A stretch of 64,000 nucleotides of DNA from Phormidesmis priestleyi ULC007. Lineage in GTDB: Bacteria; Cyanobacteriota; Cyanobacteriia; Leptolyngbyales; Leptolyngbyaceae. Location: assembly GCF_001895925.1 (NCBI RefSeq), contig NZ_MPPI01000005.1, positions 145,744 to 209,743 on the forward strand, given 5' to 3'. The notes beneath the pieces were generated by a model. It searched no databases, was not told the DNA's origin, and saw only the letters and a program-made list of their open reading frames with translations. Shown here in pieces: positions 42,822 to 51,348 of the stretch; position 1 is the first letter of the stretch, and every line of letters begins with the position of its first letter. Made by a program: the position numbers and the translations under genes.

Positions 42822-43406
42822 ATGACGCGAAACTCTAATGACTTATCTGCGACCGAAAAAGTTAAGGTTGCTTTAGATTGCTTACATCGTGAATTATCGG
42901 GTGATGCGAACGCGAGTAAGACGGTCGCTCAGAAATATGACCTTTCAACTCGCAGTGTGACGACTCTGAAGAATCAAGCCTTAGAAATCCTGCAAAAGGG
43001 CTTTAATCCATCTACACCCGTTTCTTCAGCGATCGCAGCCTCGATCAATGATAAGGCTCTAGATCAGGCTTTGAACTTGCTTCTCAACACTTCGACGACG
43101 AGAGACGTTCACACAGAGGAGCCAGAATCAGAACGAGAAGATGCGGACGGAATCACGATCGACGAGGTATTTGCGGCAATTGTGGATTACAACAAATCAA
43201 AGAAAGAGCCGCCGCTTTACATTTCACAGGGCATTCTCCAGAAGATTAGCGGTCAATCTGTGGCAGAAGTAAAGTTGTGGTTTGCGAAGCATGAGCAGGA
43301 AGTCAATCAGCACAACGAAAAATATGAACTCACTCCCATTACCAACCGAAGGCTTAAGCGCGGTTTTGATTACAAGGCGGAGCTGGGTTTAGAAGAAGAG
43401 GAATAA
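42822..43406 (+). CDS. HTH-containing protein of unknown function
   Basis: 194 residues. N-terminal helix-turn-helix (ATEKVKVALDCLHRELSGDA ... VAQKYDLSTRSVTTLKNQAL) of the kind seen in transposase or regulator DNA-binding domains. An acidic linker (TEEPESEREDADG) follows, then a second helical domain (IDEVFAAIVDYNKSKKEPPL, KISGQSVAEVKLWFAKHEQE) ending in ITNRRLKRGFDYKAELG and an EEEE tail. The two-domain layout suggests DNA binding. No transposase catalytic motif. Family not recognised. Confidence 0.7.
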   Translation: MTRNSNDLSATEKVKVALDCLHRELSGDANASKTVAQKYDLSTRSVTTLKNQALEILQKGFNPSTPVSSAIAASINDKALDQALNLLLNTSTTRDVHTEEPESEREDADGITIDEVFAAIVDYNKSKKEPPLYISQGILQKISGQSVAEVKLWFAKHEQEVNQHNEKYELTPITNRRLKRGFDYKAELGLEEEE

Positions 43407-43712
43407 TCATCTTTCTCTTTTTTTCATCGGCTCTGAAGTCATGAGCAAGCGTACTTGGTTCGGTGTACTTAGTTGCTAAGATCAGTGTCAAGGTTGATGT
43501 TTCTTCGGTCTTTAGACTAGTTTCAGAACCGAACCAGAACATCTATTTGTGATTTAGTGGGTTTGAAATCTGAGTAGAATAATAACGGGAATGCGATCGC
43601 CTGCTCTTGTAGCATAGATCAGCGATCGTTGTATGGAGTCATCAGCGATCGCACCTCATTTGATAAAACCATCTCAATTGAGCCGTCTACTCTACTCATA
43701 AAGAGGTTCCAA
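43407..43712. other. Intergenic region upstream of the GH5-like gene
   Basis: 306 bases with no supported gene. Ribosome binding site AAAGAGG lies 6-12 bases before the ATG at 43713. Two GCGATCGC motifs are present. Confidence 0.5.
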
Positions 43713-44933
43713 ATGCCCCAAATTTTGATGCTGGGTTCCACTGGTCAAGATGTCATTTTGCTTCAAACTACACTCAACGATCGTCCTCCAACCGCTCTAC
43801 CTTTACTGCTCGTCGATGGTTCCTTCGGTTCCGTCACATTACAACGAGTCAAAGAATTTCAAAGCAACAACGGATTATTTGTTGATGGCCTTGTCGGCCC
43901 CATCACTTGGGGTAAGCTGCTGGGCGATGAGCCGATGCAGAGGGAAACGTTCTATCTCAAGGGACGGTATCTTTATGATTCAAGCGGGCAAAAGACCATC
44001 CTGCGAGGGATTAACCTAGCCCTGCTGGATGACTGGGATTTTCCTCAAGGCGATAAACTGGCGGAACTGGAAAAAACGGCAGCCAATGCCGTCAGAATCC
44101 AATGGTATAAGGATTATGGTCAACCCGATCGCCCTGCCTATTCGCTGCAAGACTTGGATAAGTTTCTCGCAAGCTGCAAAGCCAACCAAATCATTCCAAT
44201 ATTGGGTTTGTGGGATCTCACCTGTAACCCCGATGCCACGCTGCTAAACACCCAGTTGATTCCTTGGTGGACTTCTGAGCCTGTCTTGGCTGTGTTGAAG
44301 AAACATCAGCAGTATCTAATCGTTAATCTTGTCAACGAGTTGGGGTTCTATCGCTGGGCGGACAATTCTGCGGCAGCACTGGCGACATTCAAAACCGAGT
44401 ACAAGAGCGCAATTACCAGCATCCGTCAGCACTTGCACGTCCCGCTTATGATTGATGCGCCTGATTGTGGAACCTCGATCGAGGTGTTCACCACGATCGG
44501 TCAAGAGCTAATCGATCACGACCCTGACCACAATCTTTTGTTCAGTGGTCACGCCTACTGGGCTGCTTATGATGGACTGCCTCATGTCGAAGCTATCATC
44601 AATGCAAATCTGCCGATCGTGTTCGGTGAAGTTGCCAACAAGCAAGACGAAGACAGCGATGGGCAAACCCAATACTGTTACTACGACCTAGATGGCAACA
44701 ATGAAAACCATGCACCCCAGACCGATTTTACGTATCAAGCCTTGTTGCAGACGCTAAATGAGCAAGAAATTGGCTGGTTCGCTTGGGGTTGGTGGAAAGA
44801 CGGTTGTTCAAGTCGGCAGATGTCCCAAGACGGAAATTTTTCTGGTCTTACACCCTACGGAAATGATCTGGTTAACAACCCTGACTACGGCTTGAAGGTG
44901 ACTGCCCAGCGATCGACTGCTTTTGGGCTGTAG
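43713..44933 (+). CDS. Peptidoglycan-binding plus GH5-like glycoside hydrolase
   Basis: 406 residues from ATG 43713 (good ribosome site); a longer frame to 43629 is less likely. Residues 1-72 form a peptidoglycan-binding domain (LMLGSTGQDVILLQTTL, VDGSFGSVTLQRVKEFQSNN, DGLVGPITWGKLL). Residues 80-400 form a TIM-barrel cellulase-like domain: ILRGINLALLDDW, ANAVRIQWYKDYG, LIVNLVNELGFYRW with acid/base Glu209, and PIVFGEVAN with nucleophile Glu306, then GWFAWGWWKDG. No signal peptide is visible, so export or cytoplasmic location is open. Convergent with the WD40 gene, gap 8 bases. Confidence 0.85.
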   Translation: MPQILMLGSTGQDVILLQTTLNDRPPTALPLLLVDGSFGSVTLQRVKEFQSNNGLFVDGLVGPITWGKLLGDEPMQRETFYLKGRYLYDSSGQKTILRGINLALLDDWDFPQGDKLAELEKTAANAVRIQWYKDYGQPDRPAYSLQDLDKFLASCKANQIIPILGLWDLTCNPDATLLNTQLIPWWTSEPVLAVLKKHQQYLIVNLVNELGFYRWADNSAAALATFKTEYKSAITSIRQHLHVPLMIDAPDCGTSIEVFTTIGQELIDHDPDHNLLFSGHAYWAAYDGLPHVEAIINANLPIVFGEVANKQDEDSDGQTQYCYYDLDGNNENHAPQTDFTYQALLQTLNEQEIGWFAWGWWKDGCSSRQMSQDGNFSGLTPYGNDLVNNPDYGLKVTAQRSTAFGL

Positions 44934-44941
44934 GAGCACTT

Positions 44942-47900
44942 TTATTGGCTGCCATCACAAAGCTGTCGATCGGATGGGTCTAGCCTAGCATTGTGCTGGA
45001 GATAATCATGTAACCAGTTGCAACCCCGATCGATTAGCTGCTCAAACTCTAGCGTTTCGGCACTCCAGATCTCAACTTGGGCATCATCACTGACAGAAAC
45101 AAGAGTTTTGCCATCTGGACTAAAGCTAATATTCCAGAAAGGATAACCGTGTCCCTCGATCGTTTGGAGTTCTTGCCCTGATCTGACACCCCAGAGCCGA
45201 ATTGAGCCATCCTCGCTGGCAGAGGCAAGAGTTTGACTGTCGGGGCTGAAGCTGAGTCCTGTCATCCCAGAAGAATGCCCTTTGAGCGTTTTCAACGCTT
45301 GACCGTCGAGCGTCCAGAGTTTAATTGTTTTGTCACGACTTGCGGAGGCAAGGGTTTTGCCGTCGGGGCTAAACCGAACACGGGTAATGTAGCTGTTATG
45401 CCCCTGGACTGTTTTGAGGAGTTGTCCCTGAAGGACGTTCCAGAGTTTGAGGGTGCCATCGTTATGACCAGAGGCAAGGAGTTTGCCATCTGGGCTGAAA
45501 CTCACGCTCCAAACTTTACCCGCATTGCCTCTGAGCGTTCTCAGTTCTCGATCGTCGGTCTGCCAAAGCTTGACAGTGCCATCGTAACTAGCAGTGGCGA
45601 TTAGCGCTCCGCGCAACTCCGCAGGAACCGTTTGACCATCGGGACTAAAACTCACCTCACTGACTTGATTGCTGTGACCATGGAATGTTTTCAGGAGTTG
45701 CCCCTTAAGGTTCCAAAGTTTGAGGGTTTTGTCATAACTGGCAGCGGCGATCGTCTTGCCATCTGGACTGAAGCTGAGACTGTTGATGCGATTCCACTCA
45801 CCGCTCTTGGCGCTAATGGTTGCCAGCGCTTGACCCTCCCGACTCCAGAGCCGAATCGTCTGATCGTCTCCGGCAGTGGCAATGATTTTGCCATTGGGAC
45901 TCACGCTCACACTGTATAGAGAATCAGTATGTCCGATTAAGGTTTGATGGTTTTGATTGTTCAGACTCCACAATCTCACAGTATCATCCCCTCCGGCAGT
46001 GGCGATTAGCGCTCCGCGCAACTCCGCAGGAACCGTTTGACCACCGGGGCTAAAACTGATGCCAAAAATTGCATTACGATGCCCTTTGAACGTTTTGAGC
46101 ACTCGTCCCTCCAGACTCCATAACTTCGCAGTCGCGTCGGCACTGACTGAAGCGATCGTTTGACCATCGGGGCTAAAACGCACCCCAATGACGGCATTCT
46201 CATGTTTGCCGAGCGTTCTAATCGCTTTTCCCTCTAAGTTCCACAGTTTTACTTGGGTGTCTCCGCCTGCCGTAGCGATCGACTGACCATCTGGGCTAAA
46301 ACTAACTCCAAAAATCGATTGTGGACTTGCCCGGAAGCTTTTGAGTTCTTGTCCATCCATGCGCCAAAGTTTGACTATTCCCCCTTGATCTGCTGCAACG
46401 ATGGTGTGACCATCTGGGCTGCAACTGAGGCTCCAAACTGAGTGCTGATGCCCTGTCAGCGTTTTGAGTGTTCGTCCATCCATACTCCAAAGTTTGACAG
46501 TATGGTTTGCACCCGAAGCCGCAATCACCTGACCGTTTGGACTGAAACAAAGATCGCTCATAAAATTTTCTTCATCGGCTTGACCGGGCAAGGTCAGGAG
46601 TTCCCGACCGTCCACACTCCACAGTTTGAGGGTGTTGTCTGCACTGACGGCTGCAATTCTCTGACCATCCGGGCTAAAACGCACACTTCTAAATGCCTGA
46701 TTCTGTCCCGACAGCCGTTGGAGTTCTCGTCCATCGACACTCCACAGCCTGACTGTATTGTCCTCACTGGCAGTGACCAGGGTCTTGCCATCTGGACTAA
46801 AACTCACACTTCTAACCTGACCATTGTGTCCTTCCAGTCGGTTATGTTCGTTAACTTGAAAGAGCGATCGCTGCAATGCCAACTGAACAGACGATCGGGT
46901 GGAAGCATCTGCCCAAGGAGCAGCTTTCAACCGAATGGCGGCTTTGAGGGCAGCTAGTAAGGCATCTAGTTCTTGATTGGCATTCAATGCAGCCGTTGAG
47001 GAGAGGCTGAGGGATTTGATTCTCTCTAGTTGCGCCTCCTGGATCATTCTTCCAGCCCATATTCCTGCTGCGATCGCCATCATCAGAGAAAGCGCGAGAA
47101 TTATTCCCCCAATCCGAATCCGTCGTTTTGCCTTATGGTTTGACTGTGCCAGAGTTTGATTGGCTTCTGCCAAAACCAGGTTAGCTTCTGCCAAAATCCC
47201 GGAGGCTTCTGCTTCGGCATCAAACTGCTGTTGCAGAGCGCGTTGTTCCAATTCTCGACTTGCCTCTAGAAAGCGATAGTCCTGGTCACTAATGCTTTTA
47301 TCTGCTGCCCACTGTTGTGCTCTCTGTAACGTCTGTCCGCGCAACAACCAGGATGTTTCTTGACTGTTTGATCTGATCCAACCGGACAAAGCAACAGCAT
47401 AAAAATCAGGTCGGAGCGCTTTGAATTCTTGCTCGACCCATGCCTGTCCAAAAACAGCAGCATAAATGCGGTTATAAACCCGGAGTTTGCCCTGTTGCTT
47501 GACCGCTAATCCCGACAGTTGCAACTCCATTTGTTCAGGGCTGTCATCAAGGGTGATGGCTTCACCTTGCAAAATCTGCTGATATAAACCGAGTAACCGA
47601 CCTCTCCGCTGTCCGCTGCCTCGAATGCGATCGCGGATTGTTCTCAGGTGAGGCGGAACATCTTGGGTTTCCCAATTCTCAATCACTCTAGTTTGTACAA
47701 TCTGCCTAATCAAGGGGTCAGGTAGTATGGAGAAGAGAGCCGTAGGGGAATGGGTCGTCTCCTCTACCACCAAGCGACACACTTTCTGGGTCAAAAAGGG
47801 TTGTCCACCTGTCCAGGCTAGGATCGCCTGTAACACTGCTTCCGGGTTGTCTACCTTGCCGATCAAGCCTTGCGTTAAGGGGATTTGAGCTTCTGCAAAG

Positions 47901-48556
47901 GTAAACCCGGTTAAATCGATCGATCGACCAATATTAAAGGGTGTCCTTTGTTTATCTGTAATCAAGTCTGAGGGAGTGGCAACCCCTAACAAACAAAACG
48001 TGAGGCGATTGTAGATTGGACGATCGATCCGTTGTTCATAACAAGTCCGAATCAAGGCAAACAGATCATCAGTGGAAAAATCTAAACTTCTAACATTGTC
48101 AATTTCTTCTAAAAAAATACAAATTTTAGACTGAAGCAATTTGGTCAGTAGAATATCTTCTATAAACAGACTCAATTGTTGTAGTGCCGATAATTCTGCC
48201 TGTTGACTCCGCCAGGGTTTGAGGTCAAACTCATCGGCTAGATCAAAAACTCTGACCAACTCCACCACCAGCCCCTTATACCATTGGTCAGCAGTGACTT
48301 GTCGAGAACCCAATTTTGTGATGTCAACCGTAGCACAGGCAATGTTTTTTGTCTCTAGCGATCGCATCGTTTGTGCCCTCAAGCTAGACTTGCCCATCTG
48401 TCGAGAATTGAACACATAGCAGAATTCACCTGCCTCTAACCCTGCCAACAATACTTGGTCTGCCTGTCGCGTGACATAGCAAGGTGCATTGGGCGGGAGG
48501 CTACCGCCAACTTTATATTCGTAATCCTCGTGGTCTTCAGGGTGGATGACAGTCAT
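44942..48556 (-). CDS. AAA-like / WD40-repeat (14 blades) membrane protein
   Basis: 1204 residues in three parts. (1) AAA_35/STAND-like NTPase, residues 15-400: Walker A NSRQMGKSS (50-58), Walker B ICIFLEEID (144-152) and RTPFNIGRSIDLTGF. (2) One membrane helix near 475-500 (IGGIILALSLMMAIAAGIWA) after a short coiled coil. (3) Fourteen WD40 blades from about 575 to 1175 (FSPDGKTL ... VRLW pattern), enough for two seven-bladed propellers. Blades 7 and 10 carry the same nine-residue insertion VPAELRGAL. The family is abundant in cyanobacteria, and the propellers probably sense ligands or partners while the NTPase switches. It lies 29 bases after an HTH-AAA gene on the same strand, so the two are likely co-transcribed. 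Confidence 0.9.
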   Translation of the reverse strand: MTVIHPEDHEDYEYKVGGSLPPNAPCYVTRQADQVLLAGLEAGEFCYVFNSRQMGKSSLRAQTMRSLETKNIACATVDITKLGSRQVTADQWYKGLVVELVRVFDLADEFDLKPWRSQQAELSALQQLSLFIEDILLTKLLQSKICIFLEEIDNVRSLDFSTDDLFALIRTCYEQRIDRPIYNRLTFCLLGVATPSDLITDKQRTPFNIGRSIDLTGFTFAEAQIPLTQGLIGKVDNPEAVLQAILAWTGGQPFLTQKVCRLVVEETTHSPTALFSILPDPLIRQIVQTRVIENWETQDVPPHLRTIRDRIRGSGQRRGRLLGLYQQILQGEAITLDDSPEQMELQLSGLAVKQQGKLRVYNRIYAAVFGQAWVEQEFKALRPDFYAVALSGWIRSNSQETSWLLRGQTLQRAQQWAADKSISDQDYRFLEASRELEQRALQQQFDAEAEASGILAEANLVLAEANQTLAQSNHKAKRRIRIGGIILALSLMMAIAAGIWAGRMIQEAQLERIKSLSLSSTAALNANQELDALLAALKAAIRLKAAPWADASTRSSVQLALQRSLFQVNEHNRLEGHNGQVRSVSFSPDGKTLVTASEDNTVRLWSVDGRELQRLSGQNQAFRSVRFSPDGQRIAAVSADNTLKLWSVDGRELLTLPGQADEENFMSDLCFSPNGQVIAASGANHTVKLWSMDGRTLKTLTGHQHSVWSLSCSPDGHTIVAADQGGIVKLWRMDGQELKSFRASPQSIFGVSFSPDGQSIATAGGDTQVKLWNLEGKAIRTLGKHENAVIGVRFSPDGQTIASVSADATAKLWSLEGRVLKTFKGHRNAIFGISFSPGGQTVPAELRGALIATAGGDDTVRLWSLNNQNHQTLIGHTDSLYSVSVSPNGKIIATAGDDQTIRLWSREGQALATISAKSGEWNRINSLSFSPDGKTIAAASYDKTLKLWNLKGQLLKTFHGHSNQVSEVSFSPDGQTVPAELRGALIATASYDGTVKLWQTDDRELRTLRGNAGKVWSVSFSPDGKLLASGHNDGTLKLWNVLQGQLLKTVQGHNSYITRVRFSPDGKTLASASRDKTIKLWTLDGQALKTLKGHSSGMTGLSFSPDSQTLASASEDGSIRLWGVRSGQELQTIEGHGYPFWNISFSPDGKTLVSVSDDAQVEIWSAETLEFEQLIDRGCNWLHDYLQHNARLDPSDRQLCDGSQ
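45602..45628. repeat. 27-bp insertion in WD40 blade 10
   Basis: TAGCGCTCCGCGCAACTCCG plus CAGGAAC encodes VPAELRGAL on the minus strand. Identical to 46007-46033. The flanking blades differ in sequence, so this is a repeated in-frame insertion rather than a duplicated blade pair. Confidence 0.8.
46007..46033. repeat. 27-bp insertion in WD40 blade 7
   Basis: Same 27 bases as 45602-45628. The GC-rich core (GCGCTCCGC GCAACTCCGC) is a near-tandem of GCNNCTCCGC-type units found in short cyanobacterial repeats. Confidence 0.8.
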
Positions 48557-48585
48557 GATGTTGCCTGCGTTAACGATCGTGTCAC

Positions 48586-49932
48586 CTAGATCAGATTGTC
48601 GCTGAAATATTGACGATATAGCTCACAGCTCGGTGAAATCTGATTGCCATTGAGATGGACGAGTCCCATACTGTCTAACTGATAGACAGGCACTGAGTCT
48701 AAGCGCACAGAATCTGGGGCAGTCACCACTTGTTTCAAGGCGGATGCTAACTCTGGCTGCTGTTTTAAATGCCCTAAGTAACCCCGCAAATGGTCACTAT
48801 AAATCCCGGCATGGGTTGGTGCATCTTGCAACAGTTGTGCCAGGGTGACTAATTGACGAGAAAGGTAGTAGAGGGCGAGTCGAATCAGATAGGGATGCCC
48901 ACCGACCATCGCGGTTAATTGTCGGGTTTCTGCTGGAGTCCACAGCAGCCCATGTAATTGAGCTAATGTTTCAACTTGGGTTGAATTGAACGGCGACAAC
49001 CGCAATGGGAAGCCAACATTAAAGGGAGATTGATGAATATTTAACGAGAGGTATGCTTCTGTTGAGTGAGCCACAACCAGCCGCAGCCGTTGCCAAGGTT
49101 GCTGAATCATCGCTTCCTCGTGCCATTCTCGCAGCAACGCCAGAAAATCTTCGGCAATATCGGGGTAATTAAACACCGTGTCGATCTCGTCTAATCCTAA
49201 TACCAGGTTGGTTTCTATTTGTGCCAACAGATAGGACTGGAAGTAGCCTGTGCAGCTTACCTTGCTGCCAATCTCTTCATCCCAATAGTCATTGAGTCTC
49301 GGCTCCAGGTTAAGTTCTCGGCTCACATTGGCGCACAGCCATCGTAAAAACTTGTCCAGGTGTGTAAAAACTGTTTTCTCAGCGTTGCGTAGATTGATTC
49401 GCACAGTACGATCGCCCCGTTGAGCCGCATGAGCCAAAATTCTGTTGAGTAGCGATGTTTTTCCCATGCGTCTCGGCGCTCTAATTCGGATCAGGGCACC
49501 GGGCTTAACAATCTCCTTGTAGCAGTCTGATTCAATGGCAGGACGTTCTACATAAAACAGAGAGTTCAGCGCTACGGAGCCTTCTGGAAATTCTAGGGTC
49601 GTTGCGATCGGGGCGGTTGACGTTGCAGAGTCGGCGATCGGAATGGTTTGCTTTTGCCATTCTCGCTTCAGTGCTTGCCGGAAGCTCTTCTTCGTGACTT
49701 CTTCTCCAAGTGCTGCCGAAAGTTTCTTCCACAGCCGATAGCCGACATCTTTGTTGATGTAGCTAACACTCATCATCAATTGTTTGGCAATATCATCGTA
49801 ACTTTTGCCTTCCCATGCACCTTGCAGTACCTCTATTTCAATGTCGCTGAGATGCTTCCCAGTATCTTTGAATACCAGTGCATTGACCAGATTTTGAGTT
49901 TGCTCCCAAGACAGTTCTGGTTCAGCGTTCAT
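48586..49932 (-). CDS. HTH plus AAA-like NTPase (vMAP-type N-terminus)
   Basis: 448 residues. The N-terminal domain (about 10-90) is the winged HTH called vMAP-N in vWA-MoxR-associated proteins: KHLSDIEIEVLQGAWEGKSY, DDIAKQL-MSVSYINKDVGY, LWKKLSAALGEEVTKKSFRQ. The NTPase (about 118-445) has Walker A RAPRRMGKTS (151-160), Walker B LVLGLDEIDTVF (243-254) and HSTEAYLSLNIHQSPFNVGF. It shares the RMGKSSL-type P-loop and PFNxG region with its neighbour, so the two NTPases are paralogous. Likely a nucleotide-controlled DNA- or partner-binding switch in the vMAP/STAND family seen in conflict-type systems (inference). Upstream partner of the WD40 gene. Confidence 0.85.
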   Translation of the reverse strand: MNAEPELSWEQTQNLVNALVFKDTGKHLSDIEIEVLQGAWEGKSYDDIAKQLMMSVSYINKDVGYRLWKKLSAALGEEVTKKSFRQALKREWQKQTIPIADSATSTAPIATTLEFPEGSVALNSLFYVERPAIESDCYKEIVKPGALIRIRAPRRMGKTSLLNRILAHAAQRGDRTVRINLRNAEKTVFTHLDKFLRWLCANVSRELNLEPRLNDYWDEEIGSKVSCTGYFQSYLLAQIETNLVLGLDEIDTVFNYPDIAEDFLALLREWHEEAMIQQPWQRLRLVVAHSTEAYLSLNIHQSPFNVGFPLRLSPFNSTQVETLAQLHGLLWTPAETRQLTAMVGGHPYLIRLALYYLSRQLVTLAQLLQDAPTHAGIYSDHLRGYLGHLKQQPELASALKQVVTAPDSVRLDSVPVYQLDSMGLVHLNGNQISPSCELYRQYFSDNLI

Positions 49933-50259
49933 GGCTTAGAGCAACAAGAGGAATACCCTTGGTTATATCAAGGATTCATTGATGAGGCAATTGGGTAACT
50001 TCACCTGACTTTTCCAGACTTTTCGCTTCAAAAGCGATTTTTGCTCCTGACTTTTTCAATTTGCGAGCCAACTTTTTCTAATTTCTTAGTAGTCACTTCC
50101 AGAATTTTCCCAGTTATCAAATCGAATTCTGATCGGTAACCATAGTAGACATGAAGCGAGAAATGAAAGCCTAATTTAGGTCAATTATTACGTACCAATT
50201 ATATGCTTTCATCTCGTATCACTTTCATTTCTTCAGTAAATTCAAAAAATAGAGGACTT
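49933..50259. other. Divergent region between the AAA pair and downstream unknown genes
   Basis: 327 bases, AT-rich, with no supported gene. It must hold the promoter of the AAA pair (minus) and of the 50260 gene (plus). SD AGAGGA lies just before the 50260 ATG. No palindromic operator recognised. Confidence 0.5.
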
Positions 50260-50796
50260 ATGTCTAGAATCATTGTCTCGATCGACGAAGCGATTTGCTA
50301 TGACACCGAGGATGTTACAGGTGCAGATGAACTCTATGTTGTTGGCGCAATTAGAACCTTTAGTGGTCAAACTTCAGGCGGATTTGTTACCCGCCCCATC
50401 AGCATTAACACGAATGAAACACGCAAGTTTAACTTTGGAGGTGGAATTGTATTTGATAAGGAGGTGCCTGATAACAGTCCTTTGCAGATTGAGATGATTG
50501 TTTTTGATGAAGATGCTGTAAAAGATGTTAGCCGATATGACCAAGCAAGGACATTGGTGGATCAGGCTGTAACTGCCATGCCAAATCCGCTTTTCGCGGC
50601 AGCAAGCCTCCCTCTGGATGCTATTAGAACGTTTATGGTGTTGGATCAAGATGATGAACTTGGCACGAACCGAAATACGATGTTTGTTGGAAATGTGCCC
50701 CGTGGTTGGTCATTTCACCAATGGAATGCAAAAGAAACTGGCATTGGTTTTTCAACCTGGAACTATTGGATTCGTTACTGGATCGGACGTTTCTAA
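50260..50796 (+). CDS. Unknown protein with a C2-like beta-rich segment
   Basis: 178 residues from ATG 50260 (SD AGAGGA); a longer frame to 50203 has no ribosome site. The N-terminal half is beta-rich (SRIIVSIDEAICYDTEDVTG ADELYVVGAIRTF) with a phrase, DTEDVTGADELYVVG, reminiscent of C2-like domains, and has acidic clusters (VFDEDAVKDVSRY). The C-terminus is aromatic (GWSFHQWNAKETGIGFSTWN, YWIRYWIGRF), suggesting a membrane-touching or lectin-like surface. No signal peptide. Family not established. Confidence 0.65.
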   Translation: MSRIIVSIDEAICYDTEDVTGADELYVVGAIRTFSGQTSGGFVTRPISINTNETRKFNFGGGIVFDKEVPDNSPLQIEMIVFDEDAVKDVSRYDQARTLVDQAVTAMPNPLFAAASLPLDAIRTFMVLDQDDELGTNRNTMFVGNVPRGWSFHQWNAKETGIGFSTWNYWIRYWIGRF

Positions 50797-50853
50797 GCTG
50801 TATTAAATGCTCTGACGGTATTGCAAAACTTTGCAAGCGACCGCTGCTCTTGT

Positions 50854-50883
50854 AGGTTGGGTTTCTTGACATCAACCCAACCT
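50854..50883 (+). terminator. Perfect 10-bp hairpin after the 50260 gene
   Basis: AGGTTGGGTT, a 10-base loop and AACCCAACCT, followed by CTTCTC. Fits a weak terminator or a widespread cyanobacterial GTTGGGTT hairpin; no long T-tract. Confidence 0.5.
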
Positions 50884-50960
50884 CTTCTCAAATCGCAGAG
50901 TACAAGAGAACAACAATCAACGGCTGATTGAATGCTATACAACCCATAACGGAGGCGATG

Positions 50961-51251
50961 ATGAAATCACTCATATCGTTAAAGGTTTTGTTAGGTCTGT
51001 TAGGCACAGTTGCAATTCCAGTAGTCGTGCTGGCAGGAATTACTCAAACTCACTTTCCTGTTGAAACGCATAGAAAAGGGTTAGCTAGAGGGTCTGAACT
51101 GTTGGAAGGTAGGACTCTTGAATCGAAGGATGGGAATCAGCGATCGCCACAAAATTCCTCTGCATCGAATGTTATCAATCACCCGATTGATAATAGTCAA
51201 TCCGTTAGAACCTGCAACATGAAATTCTCATCTTGTCCAATCTCCTACTAA
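50961..51251 (+). CDS. Small exported protein of unknown function
   Basis: 96 residues. The start ATG 50961 is chosen because GGAGG ends 5 bases before it; ATG 50958 is too close. Signal-type N-terminus MKSLISLKVLLGLLGTVAIP VVVLAG. A polar Ser/Asn/Arg-rich region follows (LARGSELLEGRTLESKDGNQ) with two Cys near the end (RTCNMKFSSCPISY). No recognised family. Confidence 0.55.
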   Translation: MKSLISLKVLLGLLGTVAIPVVVLAGITQTHFPVETHRKGLARGSELLEGRTLESKDGNQRSPQNSSASNVINHPIDNSQSVRTCNMKFSSCPISY

Positions 51252-51348
51252 CTCTGGTTGTCACTTTAGTAAACATTGTTCTGGTGTTGGTGCTGGGGTC
51301 GAGAGATACCTGTAAGAAGACAGCTACTATGTCGAATAGGAGAAAATC

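Noticed and set aside
45233..46957. Several plus-strand ORFs of 60-170 codons opposite the WD40 domain
   Set aside because: They mirror the repeated WD40 coding sequence and contain the same periodic pattern; shadows.
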